Virus record (IMG/VR): IMGVR_UViG_3300045999_000957
Location: 1 to 32,388 of that record
DNA length: 32,388 nt
Source: a virus
Reading direction: 5' to 3' (one strand)
Below the pieces are notes generated by a model. It was not told the DNA's origin, ran no database searches, and saw only the letters and a list, made by a program, of their open reading frames with translations. The translations under genes and the position numbers were made by a program. Each line of letters opens with the position of its first letter. Position 1 is the stretch's first letter. Positions 7,604-15,756 of this stretch are shown in pieces.

Positions 7604-8380
7604 CTAACCATACCTCTTTTCAAAGAGTTTTTCAACCTTTGCACGGTATCCAGCATCAACTTTATATTTAGGATCGGCAACCATGCTGGACAATTCCTCA
7701 TCAGACATAGCAGTTTCCCCACTATTCTTCAAAGTTTCTACTGGTACACGGCCTTCATAAGTCTGGCGTAACTTCATCAAAGCCTTCATGCCCTGTGCTG
7801 TGCCGCCCCAGACCTTGTATTCCTCAAAGTCATCTCCTGACCAGATACCCTTTTGCACCATGCCACGCGCCCAAGAGGTCATATTGCCAATGATGGCATC
7901 TGCATTAGGACCAAGGGCTTCCCGTTCTTTCTTGGCTGATAACTGGGCTTGCTGGTTATTACTAGCCCCCATAGTGGTGATCTCTTTGGCTAAGTCTTCA
8001 AAAGCTTGCTGGCTGATGCCATACTTTTGCGCCCATCCAAGGTAAGACTGGACAACTGGATCGTCCTGATTTAGTCCTTCAAGGGCTTCTAAGTTGTACT
8101 TTCCGCCTTCAGGAGCCTTGTGGCCGCCTGCCCTGAACTTCTTTTCTAGTTCTACGTAGGATTTACTAATTCCCTCTAGATCAGGCTCCGCTTTGTCTTT
8201 GTTCCAGAATTTCTCTGGCCAGAAGTCTGGTCTGTCTAGGGGTGTATCGTCTTCAGTGCCGGCTGGTTTCTGAAGGTGTTCGATAGTGGATTGCTCTTGG
8301 CTACTGGTTGTCGGCTGACTGGGGTCTTCAACAGACACGCCATCTAGCAGGCCAGAGTTGTCATTTGCTTCTTCACTCAT
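7604..8380 (-). CDS. Capsid assembly scaffolding protein, T7 gp9-like, 258 aa
   Basis: An acidic, low-complexity N-terminus (EEANDNSGLLDGVSVEDPSQ) leads into the conserved PDFWPEKFWNKDKAEPDLEG region with SY-ELEKKF, followed by helical segments and a basic C-terminus (KVEKLFEKRYG). This is the usual scaffold pattern in T7-like phages: the basic tail binds capsid and the acidic part is disordered. It starts on a TAATG overlap with the Bbp19-like gene and lies between portal and capsid as in T7. Confidence 0.88.
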   Translation of the reverse strand: MSEEANDNSGLLDGVSVEDPSQPTTSSQEQSTIEHLQKPAGTEDDTPLDRPDFWPEKFWNKDKAEPDLEGISKSYVELEKKFRAGGHKAPEGGKYNLEALEGLNQDDPVVQSYLGWAQKYGISQQAFEDLAKEITTMGASNNQQAQLSAKKEREALGPNADAIIGNMTSWARGMVQKGIWSGDDFEEYKVWGGTAQGMKALMKLRQTYEGRVPVETLKNSGETAMSDEELSSMVADPKYKVDAGYRAKVEKLFEKRYG

Positions 8381-8634
8381 TAGGTTTTTGCTCTCTTAAT
8401 ACGGGCTTCAATTTCACGGATGACAGTGTTCTGTCCAGACCTCCAATGCCCAAAGGAGTCCTCCGCACCGGGTTGCCAAGTCGGTTGTTCAAGAAATGTC
8501 TGTCTCAACCAACTCAGCACCTTCTGTCCCTCATCCGTAGCAAATGTTCTTGCTATCAAGAGGTTTATATCAATATGCTTCTGATCTAACTCAATGGCTT
8601 CTGTGTCGCCTTCTAAGTCTTCCCACCCGCTCAT
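8380..8634 (-). CDS. Bbp19-like small phage protein, 84 aa
   Basis: A short helical protein with the pattern LLIARTFATDEGQKVLSWLR followed by a Trp/Pro-rich link and a C-terminal helix (GQNTVIREIEARIKRAK). This fits the family named after Bordetella phage Bbp19, commonly found between portal and scaffold genes, function unknown. It overlaps the portal stop by ATGA and the scaffold start by TAATG. Family recognition is from memory of the ARTF-EGQ-VL motif. Confidence 0.8.
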   Translation of the reverse strand: MSGWEDLEGDTEAIELDQKHIDINLLIARTFATDEGQKVLSWLRQTFLEQPTWQPGAEDSFGHWRSGQNTVIREIEARIKRAKT

Positions 8635-10208
8635 GCTGGCGCTCCCATCTCAGGCGCTGGCAAAGCAGGCTGGCCACCGCCCTGTTGCGTTTGTTGCACT
8701 TGTTGAGCCATCTGAGCCATGTTTTGCATCATTGCCGCACGTTCCTCTGCGCTGGCGCGTACTGCCGCAGGCACACCAAGTTTGTCAGCAATGTAATCAA
8801 TAGCCGCACCAGCCTTAATAGCCATCTGACCTTCTGGTCCAAGCCCTTGAGCAATCTGCATAAACTGCATGATGTTGTTGATCTCATCCATGTTCTGCGC
8901 CATAGCAAGCGGAGATACAGGAGCAACTCTCACTTCCAAGCCATTGACCTTTAATGGCAGATCAATCATGCCATCATCATCCATGACTTCCAATATCTTG
9001 GTTACCAATGGAATCATGGTTTCATTGATCAAGCGGCCAAAGGCAGAGCCTAAGTTCTGAGCCAACTCCTTCATGCGCTCAACCACTTCAGTGGCTGATC
9101 TAGCACTCATGTTGTCTGGCGGCAGGCTCTCATCTAACAAGGTACGCTTAATGGATTGCACCAAGTCATTGATGACCAACTGAGAGATGTTGAAGTCACC
9201 AGCACGGGGTAGAGGTTTCAAAGCCTCGCCTTGTGGACCACCGTTACGGGCAACGGGGATGATCGCTCCGGGCGTGATCTTGATGGTGGCTGGGTTTAGT
9301 ACCCCATCATCAGCCGCGGTGTAGACACCAGTGATAGCAAGGGAAGCGTTTTTCAACAGCAACTCTTTGGTTTTGTTTAGCGTCTTGATGTCTGGCAATG
9401 CAGTCAGCACTGGGCCACGTCCGTATATCTCGCCTGCCACCTTCATGTATCGAGACACTACCCACGGGCTAGTCTTTTTCTTACGATAGACAAGCATGGA
9501 CTTAGACTTCTCATGGAGAACGTAGTAACCAAAGTCACCTCTGTCATAGTTGTATACAGTAGCTTCAATTAGATCAACTTCTTCTGTTGGCTTATCCATG
9601 ATTTGTCTTTGCAAATCAGCAGGGATATCAGCATCTTTCCACTGTTGCTGGATAGATTCGCCCTTGATACGCATCTTGCGATATACGTTATCAACTTGGC
9701 CATTAGCGCCTTCTTCAAAAGCCACCAAGTACTGCGGCACAGGAATGAAGTTAATTGGATTAACAGCATCACCCTTTTGCACCAGCATCACGGCTGTACC
9801 AACGGACAAGTCCAGCAAGAACTCACCCATAGCAATGTCAAAGTTGGATTGCTTCAATACGGCAAACATCTTGTCGCTGTACATATCCAGTATGTTTTGC
9901 GCTTGTGATCTGCGCTCCATTGGTATTTCAGAACCCGGCTCCAGTCTGCACCACTTGCGCTGTGGCGGGAAGATGCCAGACTGCAAACGGTTAGCAAAAC
10001 GCTGTGTAGAGTTGATGGCCGTTGAGTCAAACACACGACTCATCTTCTTCTTGCCGCCTACTTTGCCCTCGTATTCTCCACCGTATAAGTTACGTTGCGG
10101 AAGAGCAAACTCCATAGCATCTTCATAGAGACTACGGAAGTCATCTTTACGTGCCTGAGCAATTTTGTGTCTTTGTAAGATTTGCTCTACTGTCATTTTT
10201 TCAGCCAT
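8631..10208 (-). CDS. Portal (head-tail connector) protein, T7 gp8-like, 525 aa
   Basis: Forms the dodecameric ring through which DNA enters and leaves the head. Family marks are RFANRLQSGIFPPQRKWCRLEPG near residues 80-100, DLSVGTAVMLVQ, GRGPVLTALPDIKTLNK, and LLDESLPPDNMSARSATEVVERM. The C-terminus is Gln/Met/Ala-rich (MAQMAQQVQQTQQGGG). I start it at 10208 (MAEKMTVEQ), which has AAGGA 5 bases upstream, rather than at a further upstream ATG inside the preceding gene. Length agrees with T7 gp8 (536 aa). Confidence 0.94.
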   Translation of the reverse strand: MAEKMTVEQILQRHKIAQARKDDFRSLYEDAMEFALPQRNLYGGEYEGKVGGKKKMSRVFDSTAINSTQRFANRLQSGIFPPQRKWCRLEPGSEIPMERRSQAQNILDMYSDKMFAVLKQSNFDIAMGEFLLDLSVGTAVMLVQKGDAVNPINFIPVPQYLVAFEEGANGQVDNVYRKMRIKGESIQQQWKDADIPADLQRQIMDKPTEEVDLIEATVYNYDRGDFGYYVLHEKSKSMLVYRKKKTSPWVVSRYMKVAGEIYGRGPVLTALPDIKTLNKTKELLLKNASLAITGVYTAADDGVLNPATIKITPGAIIPVARNGGPQGEALKPLPRAGDFNISQLVINDLVQSIKRTLLDESLPPDNMSARSATEVVERMKELAQNLGSAFGRLINETMIPLVTKILEVMDDDGMIDLPLKVNGLEVRVAPVSPLAMAQNMDEINNIMQFMQIAQGLGPEGQMAIKAGAAIDYIADKLGVPAAVRASAEERAAMMQNMAQMAQQVQQTQQGGGQPALPAPEMGAPA

Positions 10209-10209
10209 A

Positions 10210-10656
10210 TCAATCCTTTTCCATATCATCAGTTATCGGACCACCGACTAACCATGCATCACACGTCCTAGTGCCTGCACACTTGAAGTGGAATAGTTCG
10301 CAAAATCCTAGTTGTGCTGTCTCAATTACATCTTCGTCGTAGCCAGATTCCTCTTCTGGATTCTTGGCTTCTATGCCTGCCTTGATGCAATCAAGCATTT
10401 GAGTTGTTTGTATAAATGCCGCACAGTTACCACAGCGCATTCCCTTGGCTTCGTCTATGTTTGTTGCCCAGATAACAGATTTTCTAAGCCAGAATGTTTC
10501 GTTGTTTTTTTCATCATTTGGATTTGCTGGACCGTATCCAACATTTGCAAATGCCCAGTCTCTGTTTTCCAAATTGGTCAGGATATCGCGTGTGGCCAAT
10601 GGACATTGATATGTTTCTTCAATGTCTTCGCTTTCAATCATGTTTCTTGTTGCCAT
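10210..10656 (-). CDS. Cys-rich conserved phage protein, 148 aa
   Basis: I recognise the pattern YGPANPN-(N)-FW-KS-IW then RCGNCAAF and GFCELFHFKCAGTRTCDAW as a conserved small protein of podoviruses, without known function. Six cysteines in two clusters (CxxC near 80, then one, then C-x7-C-x5-C) suggest a bound metal or iron-sulfur group. It starts on a TAATG overlap at 10656 and ends 2 bases before the portal start, so it belongs to the head-gene operon. It may be a virion component or an assembly factor. The function is open. Confidence 0.8.
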   Translation of the reverse strand: MATRNMIESEDIEETYQCPLATRDILTNLENRDWAFANVGYGPANPNDEKNNETFWLRKSVIWATNIDEAKGMRCGNCAAFIQTTQMLDCIKAGIEAKNPEEESGYDEDVIETAQLGFCELFHFKCAGTRTCDAWLVGGPITDDMEKD

Positions 10657-11249
10657 TATTCGTACCACTCCAATTGCAAAGATGCCGCATGGGCTGTGCC
10701 ATTGACATTGGTTAATCTAAATAAATAATTAGTTAATGGCTTTAGCACATACTCTAGTGATACAGCAGTACCGCCACCAGACTTCTTGCCAACACCGCCC
10801 GGAATAATCTGTGCGTCAATCTCAGTACCGACAGACGTTACTGTTGGATTGATCACCATCGCAACTTCACTTACATTGCTTACAGCATAGTTACGGTTTC
10901 TGTTAACTGGAGTAAACGCTGTGCCACCAGTGGTAACAGTGCCTTCGTAAATGTACAACTCTGCATCACCTAAACACATACCGTCAACAGTAATGTGTGG
11001 ATATACACCAGACGGTGATGCCAAAACAATGTTAATGCTGGCTCCATGTGCAAGTGGGGCAGTGTCTGGGGCAATCTTGTATGCATAGTACGCACGTCCA
11101 TCATGGTTGCGTTGATGATTTACATCAACAACAATCATTGGTGCGTCAGCTCCAGCAATGGCAAACGTGCCATCATTTCGTTTTTGAACTGGAGTTACAA
11201 AGCGTGACTTAGTTGTAAACGACTCTAGTTCTATAGGCGTGATGGCCAT
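10656..11249 (-). CDS. Conserved structural protein, 197 aa
   Basis: A beta-rich protein with no enzymatic motif. The C-terminal part (LKPLTNYLFRLTNVNGTAHAASLQLEWYE) and the central ELYIYEGTVTTGGTAF plus NRNRN are patterns I know from small head or tail proteins of environmental podoviruses, usually annotated as structural or hypothetical. It starts on TAATG with the DUF6496-like gene and ends on TAATG with the Cys-rich gene. A virion role (head surface or tail) is likely from context but unproven. Confidence 0.75.
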   Translation of the reverse strand: MAITPIELESFTTKSRFVTPVQKRNDGTFAIAGADAPMIVVDVNHQRNHDGRAYYAYKIAPDTAPLAHGASINIVLASPSGVYPHITVDGMCLGDAELYIYEGTVTTGGTAFTPVNRNRNYAVSNVSEVAMVINPTVTSVGTEIDAQIIPGGVGKKSGGGTAVSLEYVLKPLTNYLFRLTNVNGTAHAASLQLEWYE

Positions 11250-11407
11250 TATTTCTTCGCGGCTCTACGCGCCTCGCTTAAAGAAATAGCAATGGCTTGT
11301 TTCTCACTCTTGACAACAGGACCGCCTTTTCCAGAATGCAATGTGCCAGACTTGTACTCGCGCATGACCTTGCCAACTTTCTTTTGGAACTTGTCTTTTT
11401 TTTCCAT
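11249..11407 (-). CDS. DUF6496-like small basic protein, 52 aa
   Basis: A very basic short protein: MEKKDKFQKKVGKVMREYKS, then GTLHSGKGG and KQAIAISLSEARRAAKK. The VM-E-K-GTLHSG-GG plus KQAIAIALSEAR pattern is that of small proteins annotated DUF6496, common in phages. Function is unknown; the charge suggests DNA or scaffold contact. It sits 2 bases after the coiled-coil gene and overlaps the next gene by TAATG. The ribosome site is weak, so expression is probably coupled. Confidence 0.8.
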   Translation of the reverse strand: MEKKDKFQKKVGKVMREYKSGTLHSGKGGPVVKSEKQAIAISLSEARRAAKK

Positions 11408-11409
11408 GA

Positions 11410-11649
11410 TCAGCCGCCCAAGGTAGTTTGAATTCCAAGTTCAGAGTCGGCACGTTCAGTAGACAGCAACATACGCTGGCCACCACCACGTCTTTGGATG
11501 ATGCGCTCTTGTGTCTTTTTAGCAAGATCACTTTCTTGCACTTTTACCTTAGCTTCTTGTTCAGCAACTTTGGCTTCTGCCTGAGCAATCTTTGCGCGGG
11601 TAGATGCACCATCATCTATACCAACCGCTTTGCGAACCACATTGGTCAT
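11410..11649 (-). CDS. Small coiled-coil phage protein, 79 aa
   Basis: Residues 18-50 form a charged heptad-like helix (RAKIAQAEAKVAEQEAKVKV), followed by an Arg/Gly turn (IIQRRGGGQRMLLS) and a short LGG end. I do not recognise a named family, but small genes ending LLS...LGG are frequent beside gp13-like and head genes in podoviruses. It has a good ribosome site (AAGGA) and tight spacing to both neighbours. A virion or assembly accessory role is inferred from position only. Confidence 0.75.
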   Translation of the reverse strand: MTNVVRKAVGIDDGASTRAKIAQAEAKVAEQEAKVKVQESDLAKKTQERIIQRRGGGQRMLLSTERADSELGIQTTLGG

Positions 11650-11650
11650 A

Positions 11651-12121
11651 TCACGTCCTTGACATTAAATAGTAGTCAGAACCGTCCGGACCGTATGATT
11701 TCATCATTCCATCAATAGTGAAACCAAGCACAGTCCCCCATCTAACGGCTCTTATGTCCGCGCATCTTACAGTAATCTGGACACGATGCAAGTTTTGTGA
11801 TATCACTCTGAAATCAATGTAGTTCATGGCGGCACGGGTAAGCGTTTTCTTGTATTCACGCCCTCGCTCCTCCATGTACAGCCATATTTCCTCTACCCCA
11901 TTCCAGATATGTACTGCACCAAAGCAGGCAACTGGACGGCTATGTTGTATCGCTGTGAAAGCATCTCCATGTTTGGCCTGCATGAGCATCATCTGGTTGA
12001 CGGTCAGCCCCTTGGAGACTATTTGATCGCCACTTTGCGTGGTTCGCAGGCTCATCAGGTGAGCCTCATGGAATGGAACGAAAGATATTGCTGGATGTAT
12101 GGGGAAACTAGGCAAAGACAT
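11651..12121 (-). CDS. GNAT-fold protein, T7 gp13-like (DUF2833), 156 aa
   Basis: The order of motifs (ISFVPFHEAHLMSLRTTQSG; RPVACFGAVHIWNGVEEIWLY; the LTRAAMNYID helix; VQITVRCADIRAVRWGTVLGF) follows the acetyltransferase fold with the late V-ADIRAVRWG-LGF helix-strand. T7 gp13 and its relatives share this fold, are needed for infectious particles, and are annotated as internal virion protein A although no acetylated target is known. The ATG at 12121 lies 14 bases inside the terminase gene and has no clear ribosome site, implying coupled translation. A start further in at MSLRTT cannot be excluded. Confidence 0.75.
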   Translation of the reverse strand: MSLPSFPIHPAISFVPFHEAHLMSLRTTQSGDQIVSKGLTVNQMMLMQAKHGDAFTAIQHSRPVACFGAVHIWNGVEEIWLYMEERGREYKKTLTRAAMNYIDFRVISQNLHRVQITVRCADIRAVRWGTVLGFTIDGMMKSYGPDGSDYYLMSRT

Positions 12122-13646
12122 CAAAATCTGAGTTTGTGATGGTGCTGGCTATGAATGGCAGGCCACTTGGCTTGGTTGAACCTCTAGTTAGATGGCGATA
12201 TTCACCGCCACCGCACATCAAATAGCCAAAAGCGTCGCCAACGTGGCTATGCTCATTTTTATTTGGGGTGTCTCTAAAGCGTTCATGGCCTGCACCTACG
12301 GCAATGCGCTTAAAGTGGTAGCCACCAGAGAGGGATTTGCGTAAAAGCTTGCAAGATTTGTTGACCAGCAGGCCGGGCTTGCCCTGCACCATCCGATTCA
12401 TTGGACTTGCGGCCGCCTCTCTACGTGCTTTGAAGTCATTGGTTGCCGTAGGCTCTGCCCTTAGTCCCAAAGAGCGCAGATACTCAAACGCTGTAGTCTC
12501 ATAAATGGCATCGCGTTGCATACCAGCGGGGTCACCCCAGATGCGGACATCGTATTTGGGAAACCTAGTCTGTAATTCAGCCATTAGGGTTTGCCCGAAT
12601 CGCTCTAATCCCATATCAAAGGTGACGATCTCATGCAGAACACGCCATTGGCCGGACATTGTGCGCTGGCCAAACACTGCGGCAGGGGTTAAACCAAAGT
12701 CAAGACCTACCTGAATAGACAGATTTGGGTCTGGTTCGAGTTCAGCGGACATGATGTTGTCGTCGTACTCTGGCCAGACGGACTTACCATCTTGCACAAA
12801 GGTGTATTTGCCTTCTGCGTAGCACCGAATCCAGTCTAGGGTTTTACCGGCCAACTGCTGGAGGTAGTAGCCAGCGGGTAGGTTCTTAATGTTTTCGGCT
12901 TTGGGGTTGATCTTCCACCATTTGCCAGATGCAAATATGTGATCGTTTGCTTCAGGATTTTCTGGTAGTTCATCGCTATTGACTTCGAGGACACCGCCTG
13001 CCTGTTTAAAGAATTTCCAAGCATACTTTCCTGTTATCGGTTCTTTCTCTGCGATCCTGTGCCACCAGTGATCGTCGTCCATTGGGTTAGTGTCCATCCA
13101 GATGCCGTGCCATGTGGCTCCGCCATCACGCTTTGTTGGATACCGGCCAACGCGGTGGGTAAGTCCGTCGATAACTGCTTTGGGTAGTTCTTTGGCTTCG
13201 TTAACCCAAGCGCCTGTGAGTTCAAGCGAAAGCAACTTGCGGACATCTTTAGGCTGGTCAAGAGCCAGAAATATAACTTCGCAGTCAATCCCTGCCGCGT
13301 CACCTCTGGGTGGAAGTTTGATGTGATGTGTGATAGGTGGCGTGTGTAGGATTGGTCCATAGACGTTCTCCGGAAACAGATCAGCCCAAGTTTTGAGCGT
13401 GGTAGTTTTTAATTCAGGGTAGCTGTTACGCACAATGACAAACCGGCTATACCGGATGCCATCTACTGGGCTAGGCTTTTGTTGTACAGCTTTGACCATG
13501 ATCTTGGCGGCACTGACAAATGACTTGCCAGAACCTACTGGCCCCATGATGCCGGTTACGAAGGCATTGCTTTGCAGGAACTTGAAGGCTATGGGGCTAG
13601 AGCGTAGATCAATGTTCAGGTTTGACAGGGCAAATTCATTACTCAT
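12108..13646 (-). CDS. terL: Terminase large subunit, 512 aa
   Basis: The ATP-driven DNA packaging motor and nuclease. The Walker A motif GPVGSGKS is at residues 35-42, a Walker B-like strand VIFLALD at 124-130, VNEAKE at 148-153 and the coupling motif MDTNP at 184-188. The RNase H-like nuclease shows its three acidic residues: D316 in VGLDFG, D372 in WGDPAG and D471 in HVGDAFGY. I start at 13646 (MSNEFALSN): the ATG overlaps the small-terminase stop by 8 bases and has GGAG 7 bases upstream. A start at 13688 would overlap much more. Packaging mode (repeat, pac or cos) cannot be read from the protein. Confidence 0.95.
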   Translation of the reverse strand: MSNEFALSNLNIDLRSSPIAFKFLQSNAFVTGIMGPVGSGKSFVSAAKIMVKAVQQKPSPVDGIRYSRFVIVRNSYPELKTTTLKTWADLFPENVYGPILHTPPITHHIKLPPRGDAAGIDCEVIFLALDQPKDVRKLLSLELTGAWVNEAKELPKAVIDGLTHRVGRYPTKRDGGATWHGIWMDTNPMDDDHWWHRIAEKEPITGKYAWKFFKQAGGVLEVNSDELPENPEANDHIFASGKWWKINPKAENIKNLPAGYYLQQLAGKTLDWIRCYAEGKYTFVQDGKSVWPEYDDNIMSAELEPDPNLSIQVGLDFGLTPAAVFGQRTMSGQWRVLHEIVTFDMGLERFGQTLMAELQTRFPKYDVRIWGDPAGMQRDAIYETTAFEYLRSLGLRAEPTATNDFKARREAAASPMNRMVQGKPGLLVNKSCKLLRKSLSGGYHFKRIAVGAGHERFRDTPNKNEHSHVGDAFGYLMCGGGEYRHLTRGSTKPSGLPFIASTITNSDFDVFA

Positions 13647-14076
13647 ACTTTGGCTCCGCATCTTCTGGTGCTTGGATGTTGATGCCAATCACACTAGGTT
13701 TCTGTCCGTCATCAGGAGTATCAAGTAGGCCACTGGCCTTGGCCAATATACGCAGTACTTGTACTTTGTCAAACAGTTCAATGTCTATGGTGGCGTTTCC
13801 CTCTTTGTCTACGCGCTGGCTGATCTTCTTAATAGATTGCAGGGCGTGTTCAGGAATCTTGTTGCTGGCCTTGACACGGACATTACCCATGTCATCCCAC
13901 TCCATGATGTCAGTGATCTTGGTGTTAGCCATTGTGAGCAAGCTATAAGCGACTGCTTCACGGTTGGCAACAATAGTCTGGCTACGCTCAATACGCTGGA
14001 CAACATTACGAACTCCACCCCATCCGCGAACAGAGGGGTAAGAGCCGTTAGATTTCTTCTCTACTTTCTCAGTCAT
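13639..14076 (-). CDS. terS: Terminase small subunit (by position), 145 aa
   Basis: This mostly helical protein lies directly before the large terminase with an 8-base overlap. It has a basic N-terminus (TEKVEKKSNGSYPSVRGWGG) with a helical segment (VQRIERSQTIVANREAVAYSL), a central part that could oligomerise, and an acidic Pro-rich C-terminus (QAPEDAEPKYE). This agrees with a small terminase that binds DNA at its N-terminus and the large subunit at its C-terminus. I see no exact family motif, so the call rests mainly on location and size. It overlaps the SSB-tailed gene by ATGA. Confidence 0.75.
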   Translation of the reverse strand: MTEKVEKKSNGSYPSVRGWGGVRNVVQRIERSQTIVANREAVAYSLLTMANTKITDIMEWDDMGNVRVKASNKIPEHALQSIKKISQRVDKEGNATIDIELFDKVQVLRILAKASGLLDTPDDGQKPSVIGINIQAPEDAEPKYE

Positions 14077-14348
14077 CAGAAGGGAATGTCGTCATCAGGC
14101 ATTGGCTGATAGGCGTTAGCCTTTGCCGCACTGTGAGCGGGGACTGGCTTCATTGGAGCATCCCCACGTTCTTCAACGGGATTACCCAACTTCAGGCTGA
14201 AGTAGACATCACCAGTCTTTTGATCAACATTGCGCCATGCAGATAGCCAATATTGTTGTCCAGTGGCATCCGTCCACTTACCAGTTAAATCAGGATGAGA
14301 CTCTTTTTCTTTACGTGCGTTCTTACGCAAACTACCCTTGGCTTCCAT
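14076..14348 (-). CDS. Small protein with SSB-type DDDIPF tail, 90 aa
   Basis: The C-terminus PMPDDDIPF is the acidic tip by which bacterial single-strand DNA-binding proteins recruit repair and replication partners. The body has a basic start (EAKGSLRKNARKEKESHPDL), then TGKWTDATGQQYWLSAWRN and TGDVYFSLKLGNPVEERG, which reads as a short beta-barrel and resembles small phage proteins of the form TG...YWISAW...FSLK. A reduced OB-fold with an SSB tail is my inference; it is half the size of normal SSB. I start at 14348, where GGAG stands 6 bases upstream. It is the first gene of the terminase operon, controlled by the operator at 14477-14499. Confidence 0.8.
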   Translation of the reverse strand: MEAKGSLRKNARKEKESHPDLTGKWTDATGQQYWLSAWRNVDQKTGDVYFSLKLGNPVEERGDAPMKPVPAHSAAKANAYQPMPDDDIPF

Positions 14349-14476
14349 GTTTATCTCCTTTAAGAAAGCTGTTGAACAGGATGTTGAAGTTGGTACTTGA
14401 TGCCAGATTAAACGGATCACTTTACAGACGAAGTGAAAAGCGTACTAGACATTCACTTTCCCAACACCAACAAGTA

Positions 14477-14507
14477 AATGCTATCACAGTGAAAGTATTG
14501 CGTACAA
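14477..14507 (-). promoter_or_regulatory. Operator-containing promoter of the terminase operon
   Basis: On the minus strand TTGTAC (14502-14507) and TAGCAT (14478-14483) are 18 bases apart. The space between them is filled by a 23-bp imperfect palindrome (14477-14499) with core TTTCACTGTGATA. The same palindrome occurs at 19570-19592 and 19639-19661. Downstream, AAGTGAA and TTTCACTT (about 14431-14459) repeat half-sites 13 bases apart. Binding here should block late transcription. The -10 is only a 4/6 match. Confidence 0.6.
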
Positions 14508-15076
14508 CATTTATTTGTGGCATAGTGCAGTACATGGGGCCATCACTCAGCCCTCCAGAAGGCAGGCAACATACCGACTGGGATAAACGTATCGAACTCA
14601 TTGGTACTTCTAGTAGGAAACGAACGGGGACATACAGGTGAGGTTAGTGTCTGACCAGCACTAATAGATTAGATAAACAAGGTGTTGCAACGCTAATAGC
14701 GTTATCTCTCACTTTTTTTAGTGAGTGCCATAGTTCGTCTGCCAGCCGTCAGTGCTAACCAAGTTAAAGTTGTCCATCAGGCATGGATCGCCTGCGATAC
14801 ATCCGTGACTGTGGGCAACATGCTGGCTAATGTCCTCGTACTTTGTACTGCGGGTGGTCAACATGCTAGGCTAATCTTTGTTTATCAATAAGTAGCGGCA
14901 AGTACGATTTCTAGAAAAAAATTGTGTATGACACCCCTACGCACAAGGGGGTGGGTGGGGGGGCATAAGGTGCTCTCAGCGGAGCGTAGCGAAATAGGAT
15001 TACATGCACCCCTATCGATAATGGTACAAATATACCCACCGGCTACTTCATACAATGACCATTATGTAAAGTTACA
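14508..15076. other. 570-base stretch without genes
   Basis: No gene with a plausible start was found. It holds a perfect 15-bp palindrome AACGCTAATAGCGTT (14689-14703), an inverted repeat CTCACT-6 T-AGTGAG (14708-14725), and two near-identical direct repeats CAACATGCT(A)GGCTAAT (14816-14831 and 14859-14875). It also holds a GTACTTTGTAC hairpin between them, CACCCC/GGGGTG pairing around 14932-14953, and a G-rich run G5-T-G3-T-G7 (about 14947-14963) that could form a quadruplex. CACCCCTA recurs near 15007. Such clustering of repeats is compatible with an origin, packaging site or control region, but none is proven. Confidence 0.5.
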
Positions 15077-15739
15077 CTAGGCTAGTAACTCTTTTAACTT
15101 ACTTTGCACTTGTTCTAGCGTAGGGTTAGCGTCGCACTGGCTGATAACGTGAGCGAGTATGTCAGCGCCTACCGTTCGCTGTAACTGTAAGACTTGCTCT
15201 TCATTGATTCTCTCTATCAACTTGTTATCGTCGATAGTTTTCTCCTTTAGATTACTTAACGCGCTATCGTTTACAGTATTCTTAGTTAACAACTTACGTT
15301 TAGCCATAGTTTCCCCTTTATGTTGTTGATTGTTAAAGCTTTTTTCGTCGCCGGCTATTATGTACGGCGGCGGCTCTCCGGTTATGCTAACTATATCTTC
15401 AACCGATAGCGTAGCGTTATAGATAATCTGGCGGGTTTGTGCGCGCTCTCCGGCGAAACCTTTATATAAAACCCTTATGTAGCCTTTAGTTATGAGAGAG
15501 CGGGTTAAAAACGCGGCTCTAACCGTGCTAACGTTTAAATGCTTACCTATTTTCGCCAGTCCAACCCAAGTTAAGCCGCCGCGGTTTGTGTAGCTACAAA
15601 ACATCATTAAAACCCGTAATTCCATACCGGTCAACGTTCTATCAGTAATGGCGCGTATGGGTACAACGCTAAATTGTCGTTGATCCGGTTGTTGTTCTTT
15701 GTGTATAACTCTAGGTTTTTTAGGTAGCTTTATTTCCAT
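15077..15739 (-). CDS. Winged-helix replication-initiator-like protein, 220 aa
   Basis: Residues 22-95 (RQFSVVPIRAITDRTLTGME, then LRVLMMFCSYTNRGGLTWVG and LAKIGKHLNVSTVRAAFLTR with SLITKGYIRVL) form a winged helix with a GG-T-V-L-KIGK-L--S wing pattern. It is seen in plasmid Rep proteins and phage replication proteins that bind iterons. The C-terminal 80 residues are charged and helical. The start codon is only 18 bases after a perfect terminator (15757-15782) and has no good ribosome site, so expression may be attenuated. Base use is that of the transferred block. A plain transcription regulator remains possible. Confidence 0.6.
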   Translation of the reverse strand: MEIKLPKKPRVIHKEQQPDQRQFSVVPIRAITDRTLTGMELRVLMMFCSYTNRGGLTWVGLAKIGKHLNVSTVRAAFLTRSLITKGYIRVLYKGFAGERAQTRQIIYNATLSVEDIVSITGEPPPYIIAGDEKSFNNQQHKGETMAKRKLLTKNTVNDSALSNLKEKTIDDNKLIERINEEQVLQLQRTVGADILAHVISQCDANPTLEQVQSKLKELLA

Positions 15740-15756
15740 TAATAGTATTTTGCAAT

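Noticed and set aside
14237-14641. 134-aa plus-strand open frame
   Set aside because: Opposite to the SSB-tailed gene and the operator; no ribosome site and no protein-like pattern.
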